A stretch of DNA of 10,150 nt from an uncultured Bacillota bacterium (GTDB taxonomy: Bacteria > Bacillota > Clostridia > UBA1381). Both the position numbers and the translations under genes were made by a program. Where the stretch lies: positions 1 through 10,150 of the forward strand of contig CASFSH010000327.1 of assembly GCA_949297205.1 (NCBI GenBank), given 5' to 3'. A model generated the notes under the pieces. The model worked only from the letters and a program-made list of their open reading frames with translations. It made no database searches and had not been told where the DNA came from. Below are positions 1-7,500 of the stretch, piece after piece; the stretch's first letter is position 1; each line of letters opens with the position of its first letter.

Positions 1-173
1 TTTTAAAAAGAAAATTAAATATTATGGTATGCAGTAATTGTCAAAAACAGGCATTGCTTCCTCATTCCATGCTCTATCATGATAAGCAAAAAAAACTTAT
101 GATATCCTTTTCTCCATGCATTGATCCTGCTGAAAAAATGAGGATTTTTGCGGAAATGAAAACATCATTTTAA
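1..173 (+). pseudogene. CpXC-type zinc-ribbon protein, upstream fragment (runs off left edge, ends at premature stop)
   Basis: Reading from base 3, 56 codons are open to TAA at 171-173. The fragment carries a Cys-Ser-Asn-Cys zinc-knuckle half (fragment residues 10-13), then a segment of the form LLPHSMLYHD and a hydrophobic strand ending in Ser-Pro-Cys. This order (second CxxC, then a LxYHD-like strand, then a short core strand) is what I recall of CpXC-domain proteins, small cytoplasmic proteins of unknown function in Firmicutes with two CxxC pairs; the first pair would lie left of the window. Family members continue well beyond this point with a conserved segment like LRxVxxxxxLxEKIxIFDxGLxD, and exactly such a segment follows in the same reading frame downstream (positions 204-275). 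The gene therefore looks broken rather than naturally short. Family assignment is from motif memory; the break is directly visible. Confidence 0.6.
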
Positions 174-239
174 AAGTCGTGAGAAATTAATAATTTTGAA
201 GATTACAATCTCAGGTTTGTATGGAATTATGACGATTTG

Positions 240-560
240 ATGGAAAAGATACTGATATTCGATAAAGGTCTGCATGACAAGGTGACAGAGGTATTAAAGG
301 TTTTAATACTTATGCAGGAGCCTGAAAAAGCAAATGACAGAATAGGAGTTTTTGGAAAAATCGAAAATGATGAGATAGAATTTTTAATTCGTGATAAAAA
401 AGAACAGCAGTTTTACACATCAAGAATCCCTATGTCATCATATGAAACAATTAAAGAACAGCTAAGGTTGAGTGGTGTAAAGTACAAAAGCTTCAATTGG
501 GAAATTGTAGATATTGATTATGGTGCAAGCCTGTTAAGAGGCGTTAATAATATATTGTAA
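240..560 (+). CDS. CpXC-type protein, downstream fragment (likely remnant of the same broken gene)
   Basis: This open frame encodes about 106 residues from ATG 240 (107 from the adjacent TTG at 237). It begins in the middle of what looks like the conserved C-terminal half of a CpXC protein: the in-frame bases before it (183-239) already encode family-like sequence (EDYNLRFVWNYDDL), which continues without a gap into the ORF (MEKILIFDKGLHDKVTEVLK). It lies in the same frame as the upstream zinc-knuckle fragment, separated only by TAA at 171 and TGA at 180. No purine-rich ribosome site precedes ATG 240 or TTG 237, so independent translation is doubtful. The rest is a mixed alpha/beta domain with no membrane segment or signal peptide. 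Function is unknown. The lipoprotein gene begins 28 bases downstream and is probably co-transcribed. It could be a genuine re-initiated short protein, but a pseudogene remnant or a sequencing error is more likely. Confidence 0.6.
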   Translation: MEKILIFDKGLHDKVTEVLKVLILMQEPEKANDRIGVFGKIENDEIEFLIRDKKEQQFYTSRIPMSSYETIKEQLRLSGVKYKSFNWEIVDIDYGASLLRGVNNIL

Positions 561-588
561 AATAGGTTTTGAAAGGAAATTTAACGTA

Positions 589-1056
589 ATGAAAAAATTT
601 ATTGCTTTATTTATGATTGGTGCAATGTTATTGTCGGTGTCGGCATGTAAAAAGGAAGAACCAAAACAGCAGGAAAATTCCACATTGCTTGAATATTATG
701 AAAATGATGAGGCTTATTTTGATTATAAAACAAATCACTATAAATTCAGAATGCCTATTTACTGGAAAGGCAAATTTATGACACTTGTTTCGGCACACAG
801 GGAAGATTTCTATTTGCAGAGTGCTTATGATGCAGACGGAACCGGACTTGCGTTTTCAATACTTGAATATGAGGACGAGAGTTATAAAAAAGAGCTTGAA
901 AATTATACTTATCTCTGCTATGATGAGAGATTTGAGCTTCACTATATATTGGTTGAACCGGAAGAAGAGCTGTGCCCTCAGGAGTATTTGGAGGAATATC
1001 AGAAATTAAGAAAAATAGTCGGCATAGTAAAGAGCACATTCAAAGCGGAAATGTAA
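589..1056 (+). CDS. Small predicted lipoprotein of unknown function
   Basis: The product is 155 residues. It starts with a lipoprotein signal peptide: positive Lys2-Lys3, a hydrophobic core (residues 4-15) and a lipobox Val-Ser-Ala-Cys with the lipidated cysteine at residue 20. The mature protein would be tethered to the outer face of the membrane. After a charged, Gln/Glu/Lys-rich linker (21-35), an acidic soluble domain rich in aromatic residues follows, with a segment FRMPIYWKGKF (about 53-63) that resembles the opening strand of small extracytoplasmic lipoprotein domains; I do not recognise a named family. The domain ends with a helix and the motif IVGIVKSTF. The start is supported by GAAAGGAAA at about 569-577. 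The gene follows the broken CpXC gene closely and precedes a strong terminator, so it is the last gene of that transcript. Secretion and lipidation are well supported; the role is unknown. Confidence 0.88.
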   Translation: MKKFIALFMIGAMLLSVSACKKEEPKQQENSTLLEYYENDEAYFDYKTNHYKFRMPIYWKGKFMTLVSAHREDFYLQSAYDADGTGLAFSILEYEDESYKKELENYTYLCYDERFELHYILVEPEEELCPQEYLEEYQKLRKIVGIVKSTFKAEM

Positions 1057-1077
1057 AACAGAAATTTAATAAAACAC

Positions 1078-1116
1078 ATAAATGACAAAAAATTGATATT
1101 TTGTCATTTATTTTTT
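1078..1116 (+). terminator. Intrinsic terminator after the lipoprotein gene
   Basis: A perfect 13-bp inverted repeat (1078-1090 with 1099-1111) encloses an 8-base loop (1091-1098), and a run of T continues to 1116. It lies 22 bases after the stop codon at 1056. The stem has only two G:C pairs but is long and followed by a U-tract, the standard form in A+T-rich Firmicutes. It separates this unit from the promoter at about 1138-1146. Confidence 0.85.
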
Positions 1117-1137
1117 ATATTAATATACTTTAACTTA

Positions 1138-1146
1138 TGCTATAAT
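1138..1146 (+). promoter_or_regulatory. Extended -10 promoter for the isomerase/esterase unit
   Basis: A TGC triplet directly before a consensus TATAAT (1141-1146) forms an extended -10 element (TGnTATAAT). No good -35 hexamer lies 16-18 bases upstream; the best candidate is a weak TATTAA at 1118-1123. Extended -10 promoters tolerate this. Transcription would start near 1153, after the terminator at 1078-1116, giving a leader of about 56 bases before ATG 1209. Confidence 0.65.
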
Positions 1147-1196
1147 CAAAACAAAAATAAATCACGGCAAATTTTATGCCACAAAATATTGATAAC

Positions 1197-1201
1197 GGAG
1201 G
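1197..1201 (+). promoter_or_regulatory. Ribosome binding site that fixes the isomerase start at 1209
   Basis: GGAGG lies seven bases before ATG 1209. An in-frame ATG at 1176 would extend the protein by 11 residues, but it has no ribosome site and that extension contains this GGAGG. The start at 1209 also matches where proteins of this family begin (a short basic leader, then the first barrel strand IGLQLFSVR). Confidence 0.85.
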
Positions 1202-1208
1202 AAATGTT

Positions 1209-2042
1209 ATGAAGAAATTTAAAATTGGCTTACAGTTATTTTCTGTACGTGACGAAATGGATAAAGATTTTGAAGGAACATTAAAAAAAGTAAGCGAAAT
1301 GGGATATGAGTATGTAGAGTTTGCAGGATACTATGGAAAAACAGCCGAAGAAATCAAGGAAATTCTTGATAAATATAACTTAAAGGCAATTTCAGTGCAT
1401 CAGAATTATGAGTTTTTCATCGGTGAAGACGCACAGAAGAATGTTGATTTCTTAAAAACGATTGGTGCCGAATATGCTGCAATTCCATGGATGGGTTTGG
1501 AAAAGCACAAAGGAACCGACTTGTATGAACAAACAGTAAATGATATAAAAAAAGTTGCAGACTTGTTATCTAAAAACGGTATACAGTTATTGTATCATAA
1601 CCATGAATTTGAATTTAAAAAGTATGAAGATAAATTCTATCTTGAATGGCTGCTTGAAGATACACAAGGGAAAATGCTTCCTGAGCTTGATACCTGCTGG
1701 GTACACTATGCAGGAAATATTCCTCAGGAATATATGTTAAAATATAAGGGAAAGTTGCCGGTAGTTCATTTAAAAGACTTTGAATGTAAACAATTTATGG
1801 CAGGACCTGTATATGGTCTTATTGATGAATCTGGAAAAGAAATGAAAAACAATACACGTGAGGATAACGGATTTGAATTCAGACCGGTTGGTGACGGAAA
1901 GCAGGATGTTGCTGCAATTCTTAAGGCCGCTGAAGAATGTGGTTCCGAGTATATCATAGTTGAACAGGACGGCTTTACCGGAATCGAACCTATGGATGCC
2001 GTTAAAAAGAGCAGAGATTATTTAAAATCACTTGGTCAATAA
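1209..2042 (+). CDS. Sugar phosphate isomerase/epimerase (xylose isomerase-like TIM barrel)
   Basis: The product is 277 residues, the usual length for this family, with no signal peptide, so it is cytoplasmic. The first strand is IGLQLFSVRDE (6-16), followed by GYEYVEFAGYYG (32-43), ISVHQNYEFF (61-70), LLYHNHEFEF (127-136), LPELDTCWVHYAG (157-169), VVHLKDF (185-191), the loop PVGDG (226-230) and the last strand YIIVEQD (248-254). This order is typical of AP-endonuclease-2/xylose-isomerase-like barrels of the IolE/IolI/YcjR superfamily, which bind a divalent metal and isomerise, epimerise or dehydrate sugars. Likely metal ligands are His132 or Glu133, Asp161, His187 and Glu252 (inferred by position). 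The exact substrate cannot be told: relatives act on inositols, keto-sugars or oxidised sugars. It is the first gene of a two-gene unit with the SGNH esterase, 41 bases apart, under its own extended -10 promoter. Confidence 0.92.
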   Translation: MKKFKIGLQLFSVRDEMDKDFEGTLKKVSEMGYEYVEFAGYYGKTAEEIKEILDKYNLKAISVHQNYEFFIGEDAQKNVDFLKTIGAEYAAIPWMGLEKHKGTDLYEQTVNDIKKVADLLSKNGIQLLYHNHEFEFKKYEDKFYLEWLLEDTQGKMLPELDTCWVHYAGNIPQEYMLKYKGKLPVVHLKDFECKQFMAGPVYGLIDESGKEMKNNTREDNGFEFRPVGDGKQDVAAILKAAEECGSEYIIVEQDGFTGIEPMDAVKKSRDYLKSLGQ

Positions 2043-2083
2043 TTTGGAATTATTTAAATATAATATCATATTGGAGAAGAAAA

Positions 2084-2761
2084 ATGGAAATTATAAAACC
2101 AGGAATGTTCGGAACTAGCTATTCTGCCGATACCAAAAGACGTCTGTTTGACTTTTATAATCATCAGATGCTGACAAAAGGAATAAGACCTGATTTTTTG
2201 TTTATAGGTGATTCAATAACGGAGTATTGGGATTTATATTTATATTTCCCTAAGGCGGGATTTATTGCAAATCGTGGAATAGGCGGAGATATTTCTTCTA
2301 TAATTTTGAAAAGATTTGATGCAGACGCACTGCAGTTAAAACCGCGGAATATAATATATCTTGCCGGGTGCAATGATTTAATGGCTACACATTATGATTT
2401 TTGGTGGAAATGTCCGGGCAGGGATGAAAAAGAAGCAAAAGAAGAATTGTTATATAATACCGAAGCAATAATAAAGAAATGTAAAGGTATAAATTTATAT
2501 GTATGTTCTGTCTTGCCATCATCTCTTTGCGTTCCTTATGATGCACAGAAATTTAATGATAATATTGTGGAAGTAAATGAAAAAATACAACAGTTGTGTA
2601 AAAAATATTCTGTTGTATATATAGATTATCACAGTGCATTATGTGCCGCTGACGGTAAGACCGTAAAAGATAATATAACGTATGATGGCATCCATCCTAC
2701 ACCTGAAGGCTATGAAATTATGGCAAATGTTTTAAAAAAACACGTAAAAGGAATTAAATAA
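2084..2761 (+). CDS. SGNH/GDSL-family hydrolase, probable cytoplasmic carbohydrate deacetylase or esterase
   Basis: The product is 225 residues with all four SGNH blocks. Block I is FIGDSITEYW with nucleophile Ser44; block II is NRGIGGD with the oxyanion glycine (Gly65 or Gly67/68); block III is GCND with Gly95 and Asn97; block V is DGIHPTPEGY with Asp201 and His204. Ser44, Asp201 and His204 would form the catalytic triad. The length and the FxANRGIGGD pattern match the acetylhydrolase-like branch, which often deacetylates sugars in glycan-use loci. No signal peptide is present, so it probably acts in the cytoplasm on imported oligosaccharides. ATG 2084 has GGAG at 2073-2076, seven bases away. 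It is the second gene after the isomerase and shares its transcript, which ends at the hairpin 2764-2798. The family is certain; the sugar substrate is inferred from context only. Confidence 0.93.
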   Translation: MEIIKPGMFGTSYSADTKRRLFDFYNHQMLTKGIRPDFLFIGDSITEYWDLYLYFPKAGFIANRGIGGDISSIILKRFDADALQLKPRNIIYLAGCNDLMATHYDFWWKCPGRDEKEAKEELLYNTEAIIKKCKGINLYVCSVLPSSLCVPYDAQKFNDNIVEVNEKIQQLCKKYSVVYIDYHSALCAADGKTVKDNITYDGIHPTPEGYEIMANVLKKHVKGIK

Positions 2762-2763
2762 TG

Positions 2764-2798
2764 AAAAAAGCAATCCAATTTTTAAGGATTGCTTTTTT
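2764..2798. terminator. Bidirectional intrinsic terminator between convergent genes
   Basis: A perfect 13-bp stem (2764-2776 with 2786-2798) encloses a 9-base loop. One arm is six A followed by GCAATCC, so the plus-strand transcript ends in six U and the minus-strand transcript also ends in six U. It begins three bases after the esterase stop (2761) and lies 17 bases beyond the regulator stop (2816 on the minus strand), so it can serve both. Confidence 0.88.
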
Positions 2799-2815
2799 GT
2801 GAATAAAATTTTAAA

Positions 2816-3643
2816 TTAAAGAGTAGAACGAAATTTTTTTGGGGATAATCCTGTTTGTTTTTTAAAAAAAGAAGAAAACTGGAAAGGGTCTTTATAACCC
2901 ATAATTTCTGCTATTTCTGATATGTTTTTATCGGTATTGAGTAATAAATCAGAGGCACGTGAAATTTTTATGTTATTAAGGTACTGTTTTGGTGAAATTC
3001 CAGAGTGCTTTATAAACAGATTATATAAGGAACGGCGGTCTATTGAAAGAAATTTTGCGGTATCATCTATAGTAACCGATTTATTAAAATTGTTTCTCAT
3101 ATATTCTTCTGCAGCAACAAGAAGTTTTCGTGTTTTTGTTTCTATCTGCATTTCTTTCTGATTTTCAAGTGAGTGAAGCATTCTGTAAAAATAGCTTTTT
3201 GCGGTTATTTGCGATAATATCTGAGGAGGATCGGTGAGGACCGATTCAACATCCGGATACAAGTCAGATAATTCTATGTAAATCTTTTCAAGCTCCTCAA
3301 TATCGTATACTGATACGGAAACAGGTGGATTTGATTGTTTTAATTTAAGATCCTCCATTAATTTATCAGAATGCATACCGTCAAAAGCGGCACCTATGCA
3401 AAAACAGTCTGCACTTGGTGCGTAATCATGATTGTTTGTTGAAGAAGAGGATAAAACACATTGACCTTTGAAATAAGTTTTGCCGCAGATTCTCAATGAA
3501 CCGGAAATAATAAACTGTAAAATATAACAAGGGGTATCGCTGCCTATAAAGTTACTTGTATTTGCAAAAAGAAATCGTACTCTCAGTGACGCATCACCGT
3601 CTGAAAGCGACACATAATAAAACTCTTTTTTTGACATTTTCAT
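2816..3643 (-). CDS. AraC-family transcriptional regulator
   Basis: The product is 275 residues with the normal two-part layout. Residues about 8-150 form a cupin-like sensor domain with a run of beta strands (CYILQFIISGSLRICG, then FKGQCVLSS). Residues 172-275 are the DNA-binding domain: helix-turn-helix 1 at about 192-215 (IDDTAKFLSIDRRSLYNLF), a linking helix (SPKQYLNNIKISRASDLL), helix-turn-helix 2 at about 241-265 (ISEIAEIMGYKDPFQFSSFF) and the closing motif GLSPKKFR. Such proteins usually sense a sugar or metabolite and control adjacent sugar-use genes. It is divergent from the SLH/beta-helix genes and convergent with the isomerase/esterase pair, so either or both are likely targets. 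Two in-frame ATGs compete as start: 3643-3641, preceded by GAGTGGG, and 3637-3635, which is spaced better from GTGGG. The difference is two residues. Family assignment is firm; ligand and direction of control are unknown. Confidence 0.93.
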   Translation of the reverse strand: MKMSKKEFYYVSLSDGDASLRVRFLFANTSNFIGSDTPCYILQFIISGSLRICGKTYFKGQCVLSSSSTNNHDYAPSADCFCIGAAFDGMHSDKLMEDLKLKQSNPPVSVSVYDIEELEKIYIELSDLYPDVESVLTDPPQILSQITAKSYFYRMLHSLENQKEMQIETKTRKLLVAAEEYMRNNFNKSVTIDDTAKFLSIDRRSLYNLFIKHSGISPKQYLNNIKISRASDLLLNTDKNISEIAEIMGYKDPFQFSSFFKKQTGLSPKKFRSTL

Positions 3644-3723
3644 CCCACTCTTTTTTTGTTCTCATTTTAACATATTTATTAGTCATTTTACAATGGAATT
3701 TCAAAAAAAAATGTGTTATATTT

Positions 3724-3754
3724 TTATTATAAGAAAAAATGCATAATATAATAA
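3724..3754. promoter_or_regulatory. Overlapping back-to-back divergent promoters
   Basis: On the plus strand, a consensus TATAAT at 3747-3752 has TTATTA at 3724-3729 exactly 17 bases upstream. On the minus strand, a consensus TATAAT at 3731-3726 has TTATTA at 3754-3749, also 17 bases upstream. The two overlap because TTATTATA (3724-3731) and TATAATAA (3747-3754) are perfect inverted repeats. Predicted starts are near 3759 (toward the SLH gene) and near 3719 (toward the regulator). The -10 boxes are perfect; the -35 boxes match consensus at only three of six bases. Confidence 0.45.
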
Positions 3755-3778
3755 CGATTTTAGACTTTAAAATTGAAC

Positions 3779-3798
3779 AAAATGATTGAAAATGAATG
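3779..3798. repeat. Tandem 10-base direct repeat, possible regulator site
   Basis: AAAATGATTG at 3779-3788 is followed directly by AAAATGAATG at 3789-3798, one mismatch in ten. A 10-base period puts both copies on the same helix face. AraC-family proteins with two helix-turn-helix motifs often bind direct repeats of about one or two turns, and an AraC-type gene is the upstream neighbour. Assignment as its operator is inference. Confidence 0.35.
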
Positions 3799-3874
3799 AA
3801 AAAAATTTATATTATTATTTTTTCCCAAAATAATATTTTTTGTGTAAATTTTTTACAAGGAAAGGAAAATATTT

Positions 3875-4498
3875 ATGAAAAAAATTTTGTTGTTTATATT
3901 GTCTGCTTTGATAATGACACAAACTGCTTATGCGGAATTTAACGACATATCAGATGATCCGGCAAAGGATAAGATTGAATATCTTGCACAAAAGGGTATT
4001 GTCGAGGGTGTCGGGGATAATTTGTTTGCTCCCCAAAAAAAAGTAACAAGAGCGGAATTTGTTTCGATGATAAACAGGGCAATGGGATATAACCAAGGTA
4101 TTGCCAATGAATTTTCTGATGTAAATAATTCCGATTGGTTTTATAATGATGTAAACATTGCAGTAAATATGGGATACATAAACGGATATGAAGATAATAC
4201 CTTTAAACCCAACGGATTTATAAATCATGAACAGGCAGTAAAAATTTTGGTTGAAATATACCAAAGTAAATATGATCTTTCCCCATCCGGTGATATGGCA
4301 ACATATTTTTCCGATTATTATGATATATCCGATTGGGCAAGAGACTATGTTAAAAAAGGCACAATGTTAAGTTTTGCAAAGGGATATAATGATATTTTAC
4401 TGTTTGAGCCTTTGCTTGAAATAAACAGATCACAGGCGGCTGATATGATTTATTCTTTAATAAACACATTGGAGATAACAAAAAAAGCCGATATTTAA
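3875..4498 (+). CDS. Secreted protein made only of three S-layer homology (SLH) domains
   Basis: The product is 207 residues. A signal peptide spans residues 1-20 (Lys2-Lys3, hydrophobic core, cleavage after Ala-Tyr-Ala). Three SLH domains fill the rest: 22-71 with VTRAEF, 80-129 with WFYNDV, GYINGYEDNTFKPN and INHEQAV, and 145-197 with WARDYV, GYNDILLFEP and INRSQAA. Only the first keeps a canonical TRAE-like motif; the second and third have NHEQ and NRSQ. SLH trimers bind pyruvylated secondary cell-wall polymers and normally anchor a larger partner domain, but here nothing follows the third domain except a ten-residue tail. The start has AAGGA eight bases upstream. The large unanchored beta-helix protein begins 30 bases downstream, so the two are almost surely co-transcribed. 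The domains are clear; a role as a separate anchor or wall-coating protein is inference. Confidence 0.92.
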   Translation: MKKILLFILSALIMTQTAYAEFNDISDDPAKDKIEYLAQKGIVEGVGDNLFAPQKKVTRAEFVSMINRAMGYNQGIANEFSDVNNSDWFYNDVNIAVNMGYINGYEDNTFKPNGFINHEQAVKILVEIYQSKYDLSPSGDMATYFSDYYDISDWARDYVKKGTMLSFAKGYNDILLFEPLLEINRSQAADMIYSLINTLEITKKADI

Positions 4499-4528
4499 TT
4501 AATGTTATGATTATGTGAAAGGAAAGAT

Positions 4529-7500
4529 ATGAACATGAAAAGAAAATTAATTTCGTTGATTTTGATGTCATCTATGATGTTTTGTTCCTTGCCTGCTTTT
4601 TCTGCGGAATATGAGGATATTGTAATAACGGTGGATTCAGGAGAATTTTCGTCAAACGGAAGTTTTAGTGGTTCGTCATTAAAGGGATATAATGATACGA
4701 GTTCGGTATATGATGCGGAAGACGATTCGGCAGAGGCAATATTTTCTCCCATGCTATTAAACGGAGGAAAATATGAAATTTTTTACTACAATCTTGTATA
4801 TTCAACAAATGCCGATAAAATTGAGGTTTCTGTCTATGTTGATGACACGCTTATGAATTCGGTTGAATTAGCGCACAAAGAAGGAGAATCCGGTTTGGTA
4901 AGTCTTGGAGAATATCAGATTCCTGCCGGTAACAGGTCAAAAGTGGTTGCAAAAAAAGCAACTGCAAACGGATTTATAAGACCTAATGCCGTTGTATACA
5001 GATTAATTGAAAAGGATGACAGTGCTGAGGCTTTGGTAGAAATAAATGACGGTGAATATCCCGGCTATTCGGTAAAGGAATTAAAAAGCCGTGACATTAC
5101 TTTGCCCGAGCCGAAAGAAAATGCATTTAAAATATATATGTCACCCGAAGCCACAGGCGGTGACGGAAGTTTTGAAAAACCTTATGGAACGATGGTAGAA
5201 CTGCAAAATGCTTTAAGAAAATATAAAGATGAGGGACTGTATCAGAACGAAGGCATTTGTGTATTGTTCAGAGAAGGTGTATATGCGTTGTCCGAAACAT
5301 TTGTAATAGGAGAAGAAAGTTCGGCTTCAGAGGATACTCCGATATTTTATATGCCGTATGAGGACGAAAAAGTTGTGTTTACCGCAGGAAAAAATATTTC
5401 TTCCGATTTAATGAAAAAGGTGACGGATGAGAGTATATTAAATAAAGTTCCGAAGGAAGGCAGAGAACATTTGTATGAAATAAATCTGGCTGATGCGGGA
5501 ATTTACAATGTCCCCAAAATGGACCTTGTAAACAGCACTCCATATATTTTGGTAATGGGAGATAACAGAGGAACACTTGCAAGATGGCCGAATGTCGGTT
5601 ACGGAAAAACCGGTGAGATTATTGATACAGGTGCAAGATCTGATTCCGGACCGAGGAAAAAAGGATTTACATATGAAATATCTGACGCAAGACAATTAAG
5701 ATGGGCAGATGAGGAAAATGGCTGGTTAAACGGATATTGGATGACGCCTTATACAATTAACTATGCAAGTATTGCAGATGTTGACGTTGATAATATGAGA
5801 ATTGTTGGGCGTGACTGGAACGGTCTTGGAAATTACGGATATGCAAGATATTTTGCTGAACATTTGTTATCTGAAATAGATACAGAGGGAGAATGGTACA
5901 TAGACTATGACAATAACAAATTGTATCTTTATCCGTTCACCGATTCAATGGGTGAGGACTTAAAATTTGCTTCTCAGAATTTTGAAGTTATAAAGTTTGG
6001 CAACACAAAGAATGTTGTTATGAAAAACATTGACGTTGAAGTAGGAGGAGCGGCAGGAGTCGTATTTTCCGAAAACAGCGAAAACTGTATGTATATAGGC
6101 GGTGAAGTACGTTATGTGTCGGGTAACGGTATTTCATTAAACGGCTATAATAATACAGTAAGAGACTGTGATGTTTCGTATGTGGGTGCTGTTGGTATTT
6201 CAGTAAACGGCGGAGATCTATTTACACTTACACCCGGAAACAACAGAGCGGAAAATAATGAAGTTCACGATGTCGGAACAGGCGGCGGTTCAAAACAGGG
6301 TATAACAATTACAGGATGTTCAAACAGTGTGGCGAACAATCATATATACAATATTCTTACTCACGGTATATCGGGAGGCGGAATGGAAAATATCATAGAA
6401 TACAATATTGTTGAAAGAACTAACCTTGAAATGGGTGATACGGGCGGAATTTATTATCTTAATTACGGGCTTGGATACGGTACCATAATAAGATATAATA
6501 TTGTAAAGGATTCGGTAGGTCTTATGCCTGTTCCCGGTTTTTCGGGAGAAGGTGCGTTGGGTATATATATAGACGACTGTACTTCAGGTGTTGAAATATA
6601 CGGCAATGTTGTTTATAATGCAAAAGAACCGGGTACATTTTTACATGGAGGAAGATATAATAAAATTTACAACAATTTATATATCAACTGCGATACTCCG
6701 ATAAATGTTGTAAAGACAGGTATAGAAAAATCTATTTCGGTGGGAGGACCAATATGGAGTAATCTTGAAACATATTCGGTAGATGAAGAACCTTATAAAA
6801 GCAAATATCCGCAGGCATATCAGAACTTTACCGATTCCTTTGGAGATCCTATCGGAAATGAGGTAAAAAACAACGTTGCATTTAACAGCGGTAAATCTAC
6901 TTACGAGGACTGTATTTCAACATACGGGGGAACATCTGCTCCGATGGTTGAATTTGAAGGACTGCCTGAGAGTGACCTGACTGATTTTTACGATTTTGAT
7001 TTTTCAAAAATTCAGGAAGTATGTCCGGAATTTGAACCGATACCGTTTGATCAGATAGGTACATATACGGGCGGAGAAAGAAAGGATACACAATCAATAA
7101 TATATGATAACAGAGCAGATGAATTTTCTACTGTTTATCCAAAAAACGCAGAACAGAATATTCCCACTGAGGTTACTTTAAAATGGGAACAGGGAAAAGG
7201 CGGAGTAAGATCATATGAAGTATTTATAAGCGACGATGCCGAATTTAAAAATATAATATATTATAAAAATACAACTGACGGTGAGGCTTCATTTGATTTC
7301 GATTACGGAACCACATATTATTGGAGAGTAAAATCCACTCCGATGCTTGGATATGAACAAAGATGGAACACAGATGGTGTTGCAAGCTTTACAACCATAA
7401 GCCTTGAAGATGCACTTTATTCCGAAGCATTATCGGCAAAGGCACTTGTAAATTCGACCGAAGCAGGAACAGCCCCCGGAATGTATCCGGCTGATTTAAA

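Larger units (their letters stand above)
3644..3874. promoter_or_regulatory. A+T-rich divergent control region between the regulator and the SLH gene
   Basis: No coding frame lies here. The region holds a symmetric divergent promoter pair (3724-3754), a tandem 10-base direct repeat (3779-3798), an A/T-only hairpin followed by T residues (3813-3841) and the SLH gene's ribosome site AAGGAAAGGA (3857-3866). A second possible plus-strand promoter is TTGAAA at 3786-3791 and TATATT at 3808-3813 with a 16-base spacer. In DNA this rich in A and T, individual hexamers are weak evidence. Confidence 0.6.

Noticed and set aside
180..182. TGA in the CpXC-type gene as a selenocysteine codon
   Set aside because: A TAA stop lies three codons earlier, no selenocysteine-type hairpin is evident after it, and the family does not use selenocysteine as far as I know.
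776..1039. Minus-strand open frame within the lipoprotein gene
   Set aside because: It overlaps a gene with a clear lipobox, start and terminator, and its translation shows no family-like pattern.
1176..1208. Eleven-residue N-terminal extension of the isomerase from ATG 1176
   Set aside because: No ribosome site precedes 1176, while a well-spaced GGAGG precedes ATG 1209 and lies inside the proposed extension.
4495..4752. Minus-strand open frame over the start of the beta-helix gene
   Set aside because: It is a shadow of the coding frame with a well-supported signal peptide; no ribosome site or recognisable domain.
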